DNA of 6,279 nt from Deltaproteobacteria bacterium UBA5329 (GTDB taxonomy: Bacteria; Desulfobacterota; Syntrophorhabdia; Syntrophorhabdales; Syntrophorhabdaceae). The translations under genes and the position numbers were made by a program. Positions within the stretch are counted from its first letter, which is position 1. Each line of letters starts with the position of its first letter. The notes under the pieces were generated by a model. That model was not told the DNA's origin, did not search any database, and saw only the letters and a program-made list of their open reading frames with translations. The DNA is taken from the NCBI GenBank assembly GCA_002408185.1, contig DHQV01000055.1:1-6279 (forward strand). Reading direction: 5' to 3'. Below, one piece after another: positions 1 through 4,647 of this stretch.

Positions 1-2
1 AC

Positions 3-209
3 TCCTGCCGGGGAAAGTTGAAGGAGGACGCGAAAGGCATAGGAAGCAACGAACTTCTGAAATGGTGCAGGGACAGGCTTGCACCGTACAAGGTCCCGGA
101 ATACATCGAATTCCGCGACATGCTGCCCAAATCGAAGGTCGGCAAGCTCCTGCGCCGCGAAATCCGCGACGAGGAAAAGAGAAAACTTCAGAAGGAGAAG
201 AGAAGATAA
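3..209 (+). CDS. Acyl-CoA synthetase (AMP-forming), C-terminal end only
   Basis: This is the 3' end of an adenylate-forming acyl-CoA/fatty-acid CoA ligase, which activates a carboxylic acid through an acyl-adenylate and transfers it to coenzyme A in the cytoplasm. The frame is open to the left edge, and 68 residues are visible before the TAA at 207-209. The segment reading LAPYKVPEYIEF, followed by LPKSKVGKLLRRE, is the hallmark of the family's mobile C-terminal subdomain; the Lys in PKSKVGK is the conserved lysine that contacts the adenylate. The last dozen residues are a highly charged Lys/Arg/Glu tail, as is common in this family. The substrate cannot be told from this fragment. A TTG at 18 opens the longest start-containing frame, but it is certainly internal because a whole ligase is over 500 residues. 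The family call is firm; the specificity is unknown. Confidence 0.9.
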   Translation, partial: SCRGKLKEDAKGIGSNELLKWCRDRLAPYKVPEYIEFRDMLPKSKVGKLLRREIRDEEKRKLQKEKRR

Positions 210-277
210 GGAGCGGTATTTAAAGCGGAAGATCGGTTTCCATTGTCTTGATGCCGGACGGGCCGCACCGTCTTGCC

Positions 278-306
278 TTGACAAACCACGCGAATAACGT
301 CATAAT
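278..306 (+). promoter_or_regulatory. Sigma70-type promoter for the small basic protein gene
   Basis: A perfect -35 box TTGACA (278-283) is followed by a 17-bp spacer and CATAAT (301-306), one mismatch from the consensus -10. Transcription would start near 313, leaving a leader of about 85 nt before the ATG at 398. The promoter lies after the acyl-CoA ligase stop codon, so the small downstream gene probably has its own transcript. Confidence 0.65.
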
Positions 307-397
307 CGTTACCTCTACCATTTAAATTTATACAGTTCTTCCTGGATATCGGAAACATTGCTATAAGCAGCATTTGGAAGAAGAAAGGGGGATGTGA

Positions 398-607
398 ATG
401 GCGAAACGGAATCCGAATACCTTCGTAAAACGGCAGAAAGAACTTAAGCGCCAGCAAAAGGCCCAGGAGAAAATGGCGCGGCGCCATGGTCAGAAAACCC
501 GGGAGACGGAAGATACCTCTCAGACAGACACAGCGCCGGAACGGGAAGAGACGGAAGATACCTCTCAGACAGACACAGCGCCGGAACGGGAAGAGACGGA
601 AGAATGA
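398..607 (+). CDS. Small basic protein with repeat-built acidic tail, function unknown
   Basis: This is a 69-residue soluble protein in two contrasting halves. Residues 1-35 are rich in Lys, Arg and Gln (MAKRNPNTFVKRQKELKRQQ, then an Ala/Lys/Arg stretch) and should form a basic helix, which suggests contact with nucleic acid or ribosomes. Residues 36-69 are acidic and polar, made of two identical 15-residue units reading ETEDTSQTDTAPERE plus a partial third. I recall short proteins starting like this from delta-proteobacteria, where the basic part is conserved and has no assigned role. The ATG at 398 has a good ribosome site, GGGGG at 387-391 with a 6-nt spacer. A strong promoter lies upstream. 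The gene ends 25 bp from the convergent flavodoxin-like gene. The acidic tail looks like a recent expansion. The gene call is solid; no function can be assigned. Confidence 0.8.
   Translation: MAKRNPNTFVKRQKELKRQQKAQEKMARRHGQKTRETEDTSQTDTAPEREETEDTSQTDTAPEREETEE
503..603 (+). repeat. Perfect 45-bp tandem repeat, 2.2 copies, inside a gene
   Basis: Two identical 45-bp units begin with GAGACGGAAGA at 503 and 548, and a partial third starts at 593 and matches for 11 bp. The unit is a multiple of three, so copy-number change adds or removes 15 residues without a frameshift. The lack of any difference between copies points to a recent duplication by slippage or unequal recombination. Confidence 0.95.
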
Positions 608-632
608 AAAACAAATTTCCCAAAAGAATACA

Positions 633-1094
633 TCAGAATATTCCTAGGCTTATGCCTTCCGCCAGGGTCGCGCCAAGCTCCCGGCACTTCGCGAGAATCT
701 CGCCGGTCACCTTTGCCCTGCATATGATCGGGTCCTGTACCTTCCGGAAACGGTACCCTTTGCAGAGCCTTTCGATCTGCCTGACGGCCCCGCTGCCGTC
801 ATTGCCAGCGCTGACAACGATACAGTAAGGCTTCCTGACCGACCTCGGGTCATCCTTCAGCTCTTCGTAGGTCCTGTCGAACAGATCCTTGATCGCCCCC
901 GACATGTAACCGAAATATTCGGGGGAGCAGAATACGACCGCATCGCATTCCCGGATGTCGCTGGCATGTGTATTGAAAGCCTCCTTGAGACGGGCCCGGG
1001 AGTTGGGCGCATCCCGTACACCCTCAGCGACGGATTCCGCGAGTTTTCTGGTATTGCCGGACTGTGAATGATAGGTTACGAGTACATCCGCCAT
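633..1094 (-). CDS. Flavodoxin-like FMN protein
   Basis: This 153-residue cytoplasmic protein has the flavodoxin fold. Residues 4-15 give a first beta strand and an FMN phosphate loop, VLVTYHSQSGNT, with the SxSGNT-type signature. Residues 56-70, around CSPEYFGYMSGAIKDLFDR, match the second flavin loop of the flavodoxin/WrbA-like NAD(P)H reductase group. A third loop, SAGNDGSGA at 95-103, should contact the isoalloxazine ring. The length suits a single-domain flavodoxin. It would bind FMN and pass electrons between a reductase and an acceptor, or act as a small quinone or flavin reductase; the partner is unknown. It starts 7 bp after the stop codon of the secreted Cys-rich gene, with no clear Shine-Dalgarno, so translation is probably coupled to that gene. 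It also carries six cysteines, more than usual. The fold is confident; the exact role is open. Confidence 0.88.
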   Translation of the reverse strand: MADVLVTYHSQSGNTRKLAESVAEGVRDAPNSRARLKEAFNTHASDIRECDAVVFCSPEYFGYMSGAIKDLFDRTYEELKDDPRSVRKPYCIVVSAGNDGSGAVRQIERLCKGYRFRKVQDPIICRAKVTGEILAKCRELGATLAEGISLGIF

Positions 1095-1101
1095 GCAGAC
1101 A

Positions 1102-1470
1102 TCACGGTTTGATTATACGAGGCGGATCGCATCCTTCGATGCTCGGGCAGTCTTCCACCGCCACCGGGGGCTTCAAGCACCCGTCTTCATTGGTGCAGTC
1201 TTCCACCACGCACATGCACGAGCCGTTGGACTGGAGGACGGGTCTATAGCCCGGCCCGCAAAAGCTTGTATCACATTTTTGCGGTTCATCGACGGGCACG
1301 CATTTACAGGAATTATCGTACTGCTGTATGACCTTGTATCCAGGCTGGCATTGAAAGTTCATGCAGGGAAGAAAGTTGACCTGGGCAAACGCAGGACCGG
1401 CGATGCCGACGCATACCGATATGGCGATCAAGATAAGCATTAAGCAGAATCTCGTATCTCTCCTCTCCAT
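1102..1470 (-). CDS. Secreted cysteine-rich protein with two duplicated modules, unknown function
   Basis: This predicted exported protein of 122 residues has no family that I recognise. Residues 1-29 form a clear Sec signal peptide: a basic start (MERRDTR), a hydrophobic core (residues 8-25) and an AFA cleavage site before Gln30. The mature part holds twelve cysteines. Two modules match, at 36-57 and 66-87, each with the pattern C-x4-C-x-PGY-x10-C-x-C. Two shorter units follow, each VEDC-x4-GC followed by PP, at 89-102 and 105-117. The even, duplicated pattern suggests disulphide knots or a metal or cofactor site in the periplasm or outside the cell. I chose ATG 1470 because it gives a proper signal peptide; an ATG 13 codons upstream would add a hydrophobic stretch. 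There is no Shine-Dalgarno. The flavodoxin-like gene follows 7 bp downstream, so the two are probably co-transcribed. Confidence 0.8.
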   Translation of the reverse strand: MERRDTRFCLMLILIAISVCVGIAGPAFAQVNFLPCMNFQCQPGYKVIQQYDNSCKCVPVDEPQKCDTSFCGPGYRPVLQSNGSCMCVVEDCTNEDGCLKPPVAVEDCPSIEGCDPPRIIKP

Positions 1471-1475
1471 AATGT

Positions 1476-1484
1476 AATATAGCA
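1476..1484 (-). promoter_or_regulatory. Possible extended -10 promoter of the Cys-rich gene
   Basis: On the - strand TGC-TATATT forms an extended -10 element (TGn plus one mismatch from TATAAT). It ends 5 nt before the ATG at 1470, so a transcript started here would be leaderless or nearly so, in line with the missing Shine-Dalgarno. There is no good -35 at the expected distance, which makes this tentative. Confidence 0.35.
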
Positions 1485-1620
1485 CATAAAATATAAACGG
1501 AAAATGCATAAAAGCCGTGGCATCGGGGGCCTCGATACTGTACCGTAATTCCCGGCGTCGGGGTACCTTTCGGGTGGACGGGACCTGAAAGCGAGCTCTT
1601 GAGGCGGACTGTCGCGGAGC

Positions 1621-1648
1621 AAAAAAAGTCCCGCGATCGCGGGACTTT
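1621..1648 (-). terminator. Intrinsic terminator after the small membrane protein gene
   Basis: A perfect 24-bp palindrome (1625-1648, halves AAAGTCCCGC and GCGGGACTTT around a GATC loop) runs into seven T residues when read on the - strand. The stem and U-tract are textbook Rho-independent form. It sits about 37 bp after the stop codon of the 60-residue membrane protein gene, so it ends that transcript and isolates it from the Cys-rich gene. Confidence 0.9.
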
Positions 1649-1685
1649 CAACGATATTATCAGTATCAGCAAAAACAAGCTGGGC

Positions 1686-1868
1686 TTAGGCCGCCCTGGC
1701 CCGACTCGACTTTTCCCGCCCGAACAGGAAGACGAACAGCCCGATGATGATCAGAACTGCCCCGGCAGCCAGCACGGACGTGCTGCGGGTCATAAATATC
1801 ATGACAAAACCGCCGATAATGATTAATGCAGAGATGATGTACAGAACAATTATATTCTTCTCATCCAT
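1686..1868 (-). CDS. Small two-helix membrane protein, unknown function
   Basis: This 60-residue protein consists almost entirely of two transmembrane helices, at about residues 6-27 (IVLYIISALIIIGGFVMIF) and 33-52. They are joined by a tight polar turn (TRSTS), and the protein ends in a positively charged tail, GREKSSRARAA. By the positive-inside rule the C-terminus is cytoplasmic. I recognise no family. I took the ATG at 1868 rather than the GTG at 1874 because GGGGG at 1877-1881 lies 8 nt from the ATG but only 2 nt from the GTG. It has its own promoter upstream and a strong terminator downstream, so it is a free-standing gene, and this transcription context supports it being real. It could be a small stress or envelope protein; nothing in the sequence decides. 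Confidence 0.7.
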   Translation of the reverse strand: MDEKNIIVLYIISALIIIGGFVMIFMTRSTSVLAAGAVLIIIGLFVFLFGREKSSRARAA

Positions 1869-1876
1869 GTGCACGG

Positions 1877-1881
1877 CCCCC
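1877..1881 (-). promoter_or_regulatory. Ribosome binding site that decides the start of the small membrane protein
   Basis: GGGGG on the - strand stands 8 nt before the ATG at 1868 and only 2 nt before the competing in-frame GTG at 1874, which favours the ATG. Confidence 0.55.
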
Positions 1882-1900
1882 GTTGTCTGGAATATTTTTT

Positions 1901-1928
1901 ACTATAGCATACCTTCATATTTTATCAA
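1901..1928 (-). promoter_or_regulatory. Sigma70-type promoter of the small membrane protein gene
   Basis: On the - strand TTGATA (1923-1928) and TATAGT (1901-1906) are separated by 16 bp, each one mismatch from consensus. The start of transcription would fall near 1894, giving a leader of about 26 nt that contains the GGGGG ribosome site. The surrounding 80 bp are very AT-rich. Confidence 0.6.
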
Positions 1929-2023
1929 GTCATTAATTTTATTTATTTTTATAAAATATTGCGTACGTTAGTATTACATTATAAAACAAATAGAAAATAG
2001 ATGGGAATAACGTGAATGAAGCA

Positions 2024-2068
2024 CTCTTGGCATCATCCCGGTGCGTGACGCCGGGATGATGGCAAGAG
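2024..2068. repeat. Large imperfect inverted repeat (18-bp arms, 9-bp loop)
   Basis: The arms at 2024-2041 and 2051-2068 pair at 17 of 18 positions around a 9-nt loop. Neither side is followed by a T-run, so it is not an ordinary intrinsic terminator. It may be an intergenic repeat of the REP type, a site that stabilises the 3' end of the upstream operon message, or a protein binding site. Copies elsewhere in the genome would identify it as a repeat family. Confidence 0.8.
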
Positions 2069-2243
2069 GTTGCGCCCGGAGATGCGATGAACGGCTCCGG
2101 GGGGTGGGACTGGGAATTGCGGCGCATCCTCTTGGCCCGGGATGGCGGTAGGGTTTTGTACCGGCAGGTATCAACTGTAGATTTGGGATGCCGGGCGAGG
2201 AGTTGCGACTGACAGAGATATCGTTGTAGTCGGTTGTGCGGCC

Positions 2244-3158
2244 TTAATGATGATCATGTGCGTCATGGTCTGCAGAACCCGGTTTTATCGCACAGAATAG
2301 ACTGTTATCGCAGTCGACGCAGCTGCATTCGATCTGCAGTGTACTGTGATGGACCCCTGCATCCTTAAGCATGGCTTCGATGTTCTTCTTCGTTTCCTCG
2401 GCCTCTTTCAAGGTTTTGTCGTCGACGAGTATGTGGGCGGAGAATGCGACCTGGTTATGCGCCACCGGCCACAGGTGGACGTCATGCACGTCAATGACAT
2501 CAGGCATGTGCGCAATGTCCGCGGCGATTTTTTCCACATCGAAACCCCGGGGCGTCAGGTTGAGGAATATCGACATTGTGTCCCGCACGAGCCTTATCCC
2601 GCCCCATATGATGATGCCCCCGATGAAAATGCTGGCGATAGGGTCTGCGTATGTCCAGTGTGTGAAGTAGATTATCAGGCCCGATACTATGACCCCTACG
2701 GACGACAGGGTGTCGCCCAGGATATGAAGCCACACGCTCCTCAAGGTCAGATCATCGTGGCTATGGCCCATGATGAAGACCATTGCTATGTTCCCTGCCA
2801 ATCCGATCGAAGCGATCGCGATCATGACAGGGGTATTGAGGACCGGCGGCGTCAGGAACCTCTCGTATGATTCGTAGAATATAAGGACCGCAATTACGAG
2901 AAGGCTCAAGCCGTTGATAAGGGCCGCCAGATGCCCAACCCGGTCATAGCCGAATGTAGCGCGCCTGTCAGACGGTTTCTTGCTTATAATGGCAGCTATA
3001 AGGCCGAGCATTATTGCCAGCGCATCCGTTACCATGTGCCCGGCATCGCTCAACAGGGCAAGGCTGTTGCTCAAGTATCCGCCGACCACTTCTCCCGCCA
3101 TGATAGTGAGGGTCACGACGAGTGTGAACGCGAGTCGTTTTTCTCCCGTCAGGCTCAT
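2244..3158 (-). CDS. CDF-family cation efflux transporter (Zn2+/H+ antiporter type)
   Basis: This 304-residue inner-membrane protein belongs to the cation diffusion facilitator family (CzcD/ZnT group), which uses the proton gradient to push divalent metal out of the cytoplasm. About six helices fill residues 10-195. The transport site is complete: H41 and D45 in LSDAGHMVTD on helix 2, and H145 and D149 in HILGD on helix 5, an HD-HD arrangement that in this family goes with zinc-type ions. A short GHSHDD loop precedes helix 5. The cytoplasmic domain follows, with HDVHLWPV (225-232), AFSAHILV and HSTLQIE. An unusual tail is added at 278-304, with a CxCxxC and fourth Cys and then a His/Asp-rich end. 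It is the last gene of the run, 49 bp after the VKOR-like gene, with no clear Shine-Dalgarno. The family call is very sure; the metal is inferred. Confidence 0.95.
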   Translation of the reverse strand: MSLTGEKRLAFTLVVTLTIMAGEVVGGYLSNSLALLSDAGHMVTDALAIMLGLIAAIISKKPSDRRATFGYDRVGHLAALINGLSLLVIAVLIFYESYERFLTPPVLNTPVMIAIASIGLAGNIAMVFIMGHSHDDLTLRSVWLHILGDTLSSVGVIVSGLIIYFTHWTYADPIASIFIGGIIIWGGIRLVRDTMSIFLNLTPRGFDVEKIAADIAHMPDVIDVHDVHLWPVAHNQVAFSAHILVDDKTLKEAEETKKNIEAMLKDAGVHHSTLQIECSCVDCDNSLFCAIKPGSADHDAHDHH

Positions 3159-3207
3159 AATATAGTATAGTTCAATTCTTTAGTTCTTTCCGCATCCGGG
3201 GCCGGGC

Positions 3208-3669
3208 TTATTTACGGCGTAAAAAAGTGTATGTATAGGTCGGGGCGACAGATCCTTTAAAGACCAGTGCAAAGCCTACAAGGCCCATGGCCATGTAAAA
3301 CAGGGAATAAAAAAGACGGTCCTTGATGAAATTCACTATATAGAGAAGAAAAATGATCCCGCCAAAGGCAAGGCAATAGGGGCAGTACGTGTCATACCAC
3401 ACCTGGAATCCAATGAGGTAGAATTCAATACCGACACCAACCGAAACGATAAAGAAAAGGAGAATATCTTTCTTCAGGACGCCGAGGAGTATGATAGAGA
3501 CCATGTAGGCGATCCCTGCGTACTGGAGGTCGATGCCGAAGATGCTGCCCCTGAGGTACGAACAGGAACCGGCACATATGCTGTAATAAATTTCAAGTCC
3601 GAGCGCGATGCACGCAAGGATGACGGTGATGCTGTGCCTGCGTTGCCTGATAAGCATGATCTTTTTCAT
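3208..3669 (-). CDS. VKOR-like membrane thiol-disulphide oxidoreductase
   Basis: This 153-residue membrane protein has about five helices and resembles the vitamin K epoxide reductase family. Bacterial members reoxidise a DsbA-type partner and pass electrons to quinone, so driving disulphide formation in the envelope. Visible support is the CPYC redox pair at 96-99, which lies at the start of a helix as in the family, and a second Cys pair (C32, C36) after helix 1, followed by the typical Ser-then-FGIxxxYAGIAYM region at 42-56. There is no fused thioredoxin domain, and the first pair is only C-x3-C, against about C-x7-C in well-known VKORs. The gene follows FmdB after 66 bp on the same strand and precedes the CDF exporter. 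Its partner DsbA is not in the window. VKOR family membership is likely; an unrelated DsbB-like quinone reductase is the main alternative. Confidence 0.75.
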   Translation of the reverse strand: MKKIMLIRQRRHSITVILACIALGLEIYYSICAGSCSYLRGSIFGIDLQYAGIAYMVSIILLGVLKKDILLFFIVSVGVGIEFYLIGFQVWYDTYCPYCLAFGGIIFLLYIVNFIKDRLFYSLFYMAMGLVGFALVFKGSVAPTYTYTFLRRK

Positions 3670-3676
3670 ATCACAC

Positions 3677-3715
3677 CATGCCGGGGCAGTTCAAATACGT
3701 AATACCCCGCACATG
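3677..3715 (-). other. Hairpin in the FmdB-VKOR gap
   Basis: The arms CATG-CGGGG and CCCCG-CATG (3677-3686 and 3705-3715, with a one- to two-base bulge) enclose an 18-nt loop. The 3' arm on the message ends about 7 nt before the VKOR-like start codon and could limit ribosome access or mark an mRNA processing point. There is no U-tract, so termination is unlikely. Confidence 0.4.
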
Positions 3716-3731
3716 CCGGGCATCTTCCGGG

Positions 3732-3965
3732 TTAGCAGGCGCAGCAGCCCCCCGGCGATCCGCATGTTCCCGGATCTCCGCAGCAGCCCCCGCCAAAGCC
3801 TGGCATCGGTGCCGGTCCCGAAGAAGATGTCGTGTTGTGGGCAGACATCAGCTTTGACAGTTTTTTGCTGCTGCATGAACGGCAGGCCACTTCTTCATCT
3901 GCGGAAAAAACGATAAATTCGCTTACTGTTCCGCAATCCTCGCATTTATATTCATAGATGGGCAT
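3732..3965 (-). CDS. FmdB-family zinc ribbon protein with Cys-rich tail
   Basis: This 77-residue cytoplasmic protein starts with MPIYEYKCEDCG, the signature of the FmdB putative regulatory family. Its zinc ribbon is complete: C8 and C11 pair with C28 and C31, followed by a short KKLSKLMSAHN segment. After residue 45 comes a linker rich in Ser, Pro and Gly, then a Gly/Cys tail (57-77) holding six cysteines, including two CC pairs. The named member FmdB was linked to control of formamidase/amidase genes in Methylophilus; most members have no proven role, and binding of nucleic acid or metal is a guess. ATG 3965 is chosen over an upstream in-frame ATG because AGGAG (3971-3975) stands 5 nt before it and because the family begins MPIYEY. 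It lies 8 bp after the NifX-like stop codon and is clearly co-transcribed. Confidence 0.9.
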   Translation of the reverse strand: MPIYEYKCEDCGTVSEFIVFSADEEVACRSCSSKKLSKLMSAHNTTSSSGPAPMPGFGGGCCGDPGTCGSPGGCCAC

Positions 3966-3970
3966 TTTCT

Positions 3971-3975
3971 CTCCT
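3971..3975 (-). promoter_or_regulatory. Ribosome binding site that decides the FmdB start
   Basis: AGGAG on the - strand, 5 nt before ATG 3965, shares its first bases with the TAG stop codon of the NifX-like gene. It sets the start at 3965 and excludes the ATG 8 codons upstream. Confidence 0.8.
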
Positions 3976-4351
3976 AATGATGGGCACAACCGCCTTCATG
4001 CCCGCCGCAGGTATGGAGCATTGTCAGTTCCGGCAGCCTGTTCTCACGAAATAGCGCGAGATTTTCTTTTATAGAATTTTCCATGGCCTTAAAAACCTTG
4101 ATGCCCCGGGAATTGAGCCCTGCAAGGGCCCCGGCACCGATGCCGCCAACGACGACGGCGTCGATCTCGGCGCCTCCGATGGCCTTCATCGGATTACATG
4201 CTCCATGGATATGGTCAATATCGCTATTGACAACCCTGGACAGTTCGTTGTTCTCGGTATTGACGACTACAAAAGTCGGCGCAGAACCAAAATGTCCGTG
4301 AACTGTGCTTTCAGCACCTTCATCTTTCAAAACCGCAAAACAGACCTTCAT
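3974..4351 (-). CDS. NifX/NifB-family dinitrogenase cofactor-type protein
   Basis: This 125-residue cytoplasmic protein has the dinitrogenase iron-molybdenum cofactor biosynthesis fold (NifX/NifY and the NifB C-terminal domain). Known members bind Fe-S or Mo-Fe cluster precursors; small stand-alone relatives in anaerobes and archaea mostly have no proven job. Typical marks are MKVCFAV at the start, HFGSAPTFVVV (20-30), HGAC at 49-52 and VVVGGIGAGALAGLNSRGIKVF (67-88). The tail, LHTCGGHEGGCAHH (112-125), adds two Cys and four His and looks like a metal-binding extension. No other nif gene is nearby, so nitrogen fixation is not implied. The start is ambiguous. ATG 4351 has AGGAG 4 nt upstream and begins MKVCFAV as relatives do. 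ATG 4363 overlaps the DUF134 stop codon as ATGA but has AGGAGG only 1 nt away. I prefer 4351. Confidence 0.9.
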   Translation of the reverse strand: MKVCFAVLKDEGAESTVHGHFGSAPTFVVVNTENNELSRVVNSDIDHIHGACNPMKAIGGAEIDAVVVGGIGAGALAGLNSRGIKVFKAMENSIKENLALFRENRLPELTMLHTCGGHEGGCAHH

Positions 4352-4355
4352 ACGT

Positions 4356-4360
4356 CTCCT
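4356..4360 (-). promoter_or_regulatory. Ribosome binding site that favours the inner NifX-like start
   Basis: AGGAG on the - strand stands 4 nt before ATG 4351. A second, stronger AGGAGG at 4365-4370 is just 1 nt from ATG 4363 and 13 nt from ATG 4351, so it fits neither start well. Confidence 0.55.
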
Positions 4361-4647
4361 CATGCCTCCTGTCTCAATTCTATCTTCAGAGCCTTCCCGT
4401 GAAGGATGGCATCAGCTATCTTTCGATGTGCAGCCGCGACGATCCGCCCGAAGGTTGACCGTGAAATATTCATCCTTCCGGCAGCTTCTTCCTGGTAAAG
4501 CCCTTCATAATCGGCGAGCCGCAACGCCTCGACCTCGTCTGTGCCGAGGCTCACCTCGTCGAGGTCCGAAAGCGGGATGCCTCTCGGTTTGAAATAATCC
4601 GATTCAACCGTACAGCGTGTGCACCTGCATTTTTTTGGCCTCGACAT
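4360..4647 (-). CDS. DUF134 (UPF0251) family DNA-binding protein
   Basis: This 95-residue cytoplasmic protein belongs to the DUF134/UPF0251 family, small helix-turn-helix proteins related to sigma-70 region 4. The family start MxRPxKCR is present as MSRPKKCR and fixes the ATG at 4647. Residues 7, 9 and 12 form a CxCxxC cluster, in the place where relatives also keep cysteines, probably a metal or Fe-S sensing site. Residues 33-85 carry the conserved core: a DEVEALRLADYEGLYQEEAA segment followed by a helix-turn-helix MNISRSTFGRIVAAAHRKIADAI. Members are often found next to NifX-like proteins in anaerobes, as here, where the NifX-like gene overlaps or follows its stop codon. It is first in a five-gene run, directly behind an operator-like palindrome, so it may be an autoregulator. 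No Shine-Dalgarno precedes it. The family is very sure; the regulatory role is inferred. Confidence 0.92.
   Translation of the reverse strand: MSRPKKCRCTRCTVESDYFKPRGIPLSDLDEVSLGTDEVEALRLADYEGLYQEEAAGRMNISRSTFGRIVAAAHRKIADAILHGKALKIELRQEA

Larger units (their letters stand above)
1869..2243. other. Non-coding stretch of 375 bp between the CDF exporter and the small membrane protein
   Basis: No convincing gene is seen on either strand; the short open frames here lack ribosome sites and have the composition of random translation. The left third (about 1890-1990) is AT-rich and carries the promoter of the small membrane protein. The right two thirds are GC-rich and contain a large inverted repeat at 2024-2068 and a smaller 6-bp one (CCGGAG at 2076-2081 with CTCCGG at 2095-2100). 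The segment from 2101 to 2243 is G-rich on the + strand and shows no further clear structure. No intrinsic terminator with a U-tract is visible behind the CDF gene. Confidence 0.6.

Noticed and set aside
3..20. Possible frameshift at the left edge, since the first few visible residues of the acyl-CoA ligase do not look like the usual strand before the C-terminal subdomain.
   Set aside because: Only about five residues are involved and the sequence to the left is unavailable, so natural divergence cannot be excluded.
257..272. Short hairpin (GACGG and CCGTC) after the acyl-CoA ligase gene, considered as a terminator.
   Set aside because: It has only five base pairs and no clean T-run follows, so it is too weak to call.
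1500..1620. GC-rich structured stretch upstream of the Cys-rich gene, checked for a GEMM (cyclic dinucleotide) or other riboswitch.
   Set aside because: The conserved core motifs of these classes are absent on both strands, and only short local stems are seen.
1939..2174. Two overlapping - strand open frames of 62 and 66 residues in the large gap.
   Set aside because: They are rich in Pro, Arg, Ser and His with no motif, they run through the inverted repeat, and neither has a ribosome site.
2346..2870. A 174-residue + strand open frame opposite the CDF gene.
   Set aside because: It is a shadow of a well-conserved transporter gene, with no recognisable motif and no initiation signal.
3974..4351. 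Possible nitrogen-fixation locus because of the NifX-like protein.
   Set aside because: No nitrogenase structural or assembly gene is present, and stand-alone NifX-like proteins next to DUF134 are common in organisms without nitrogenase.
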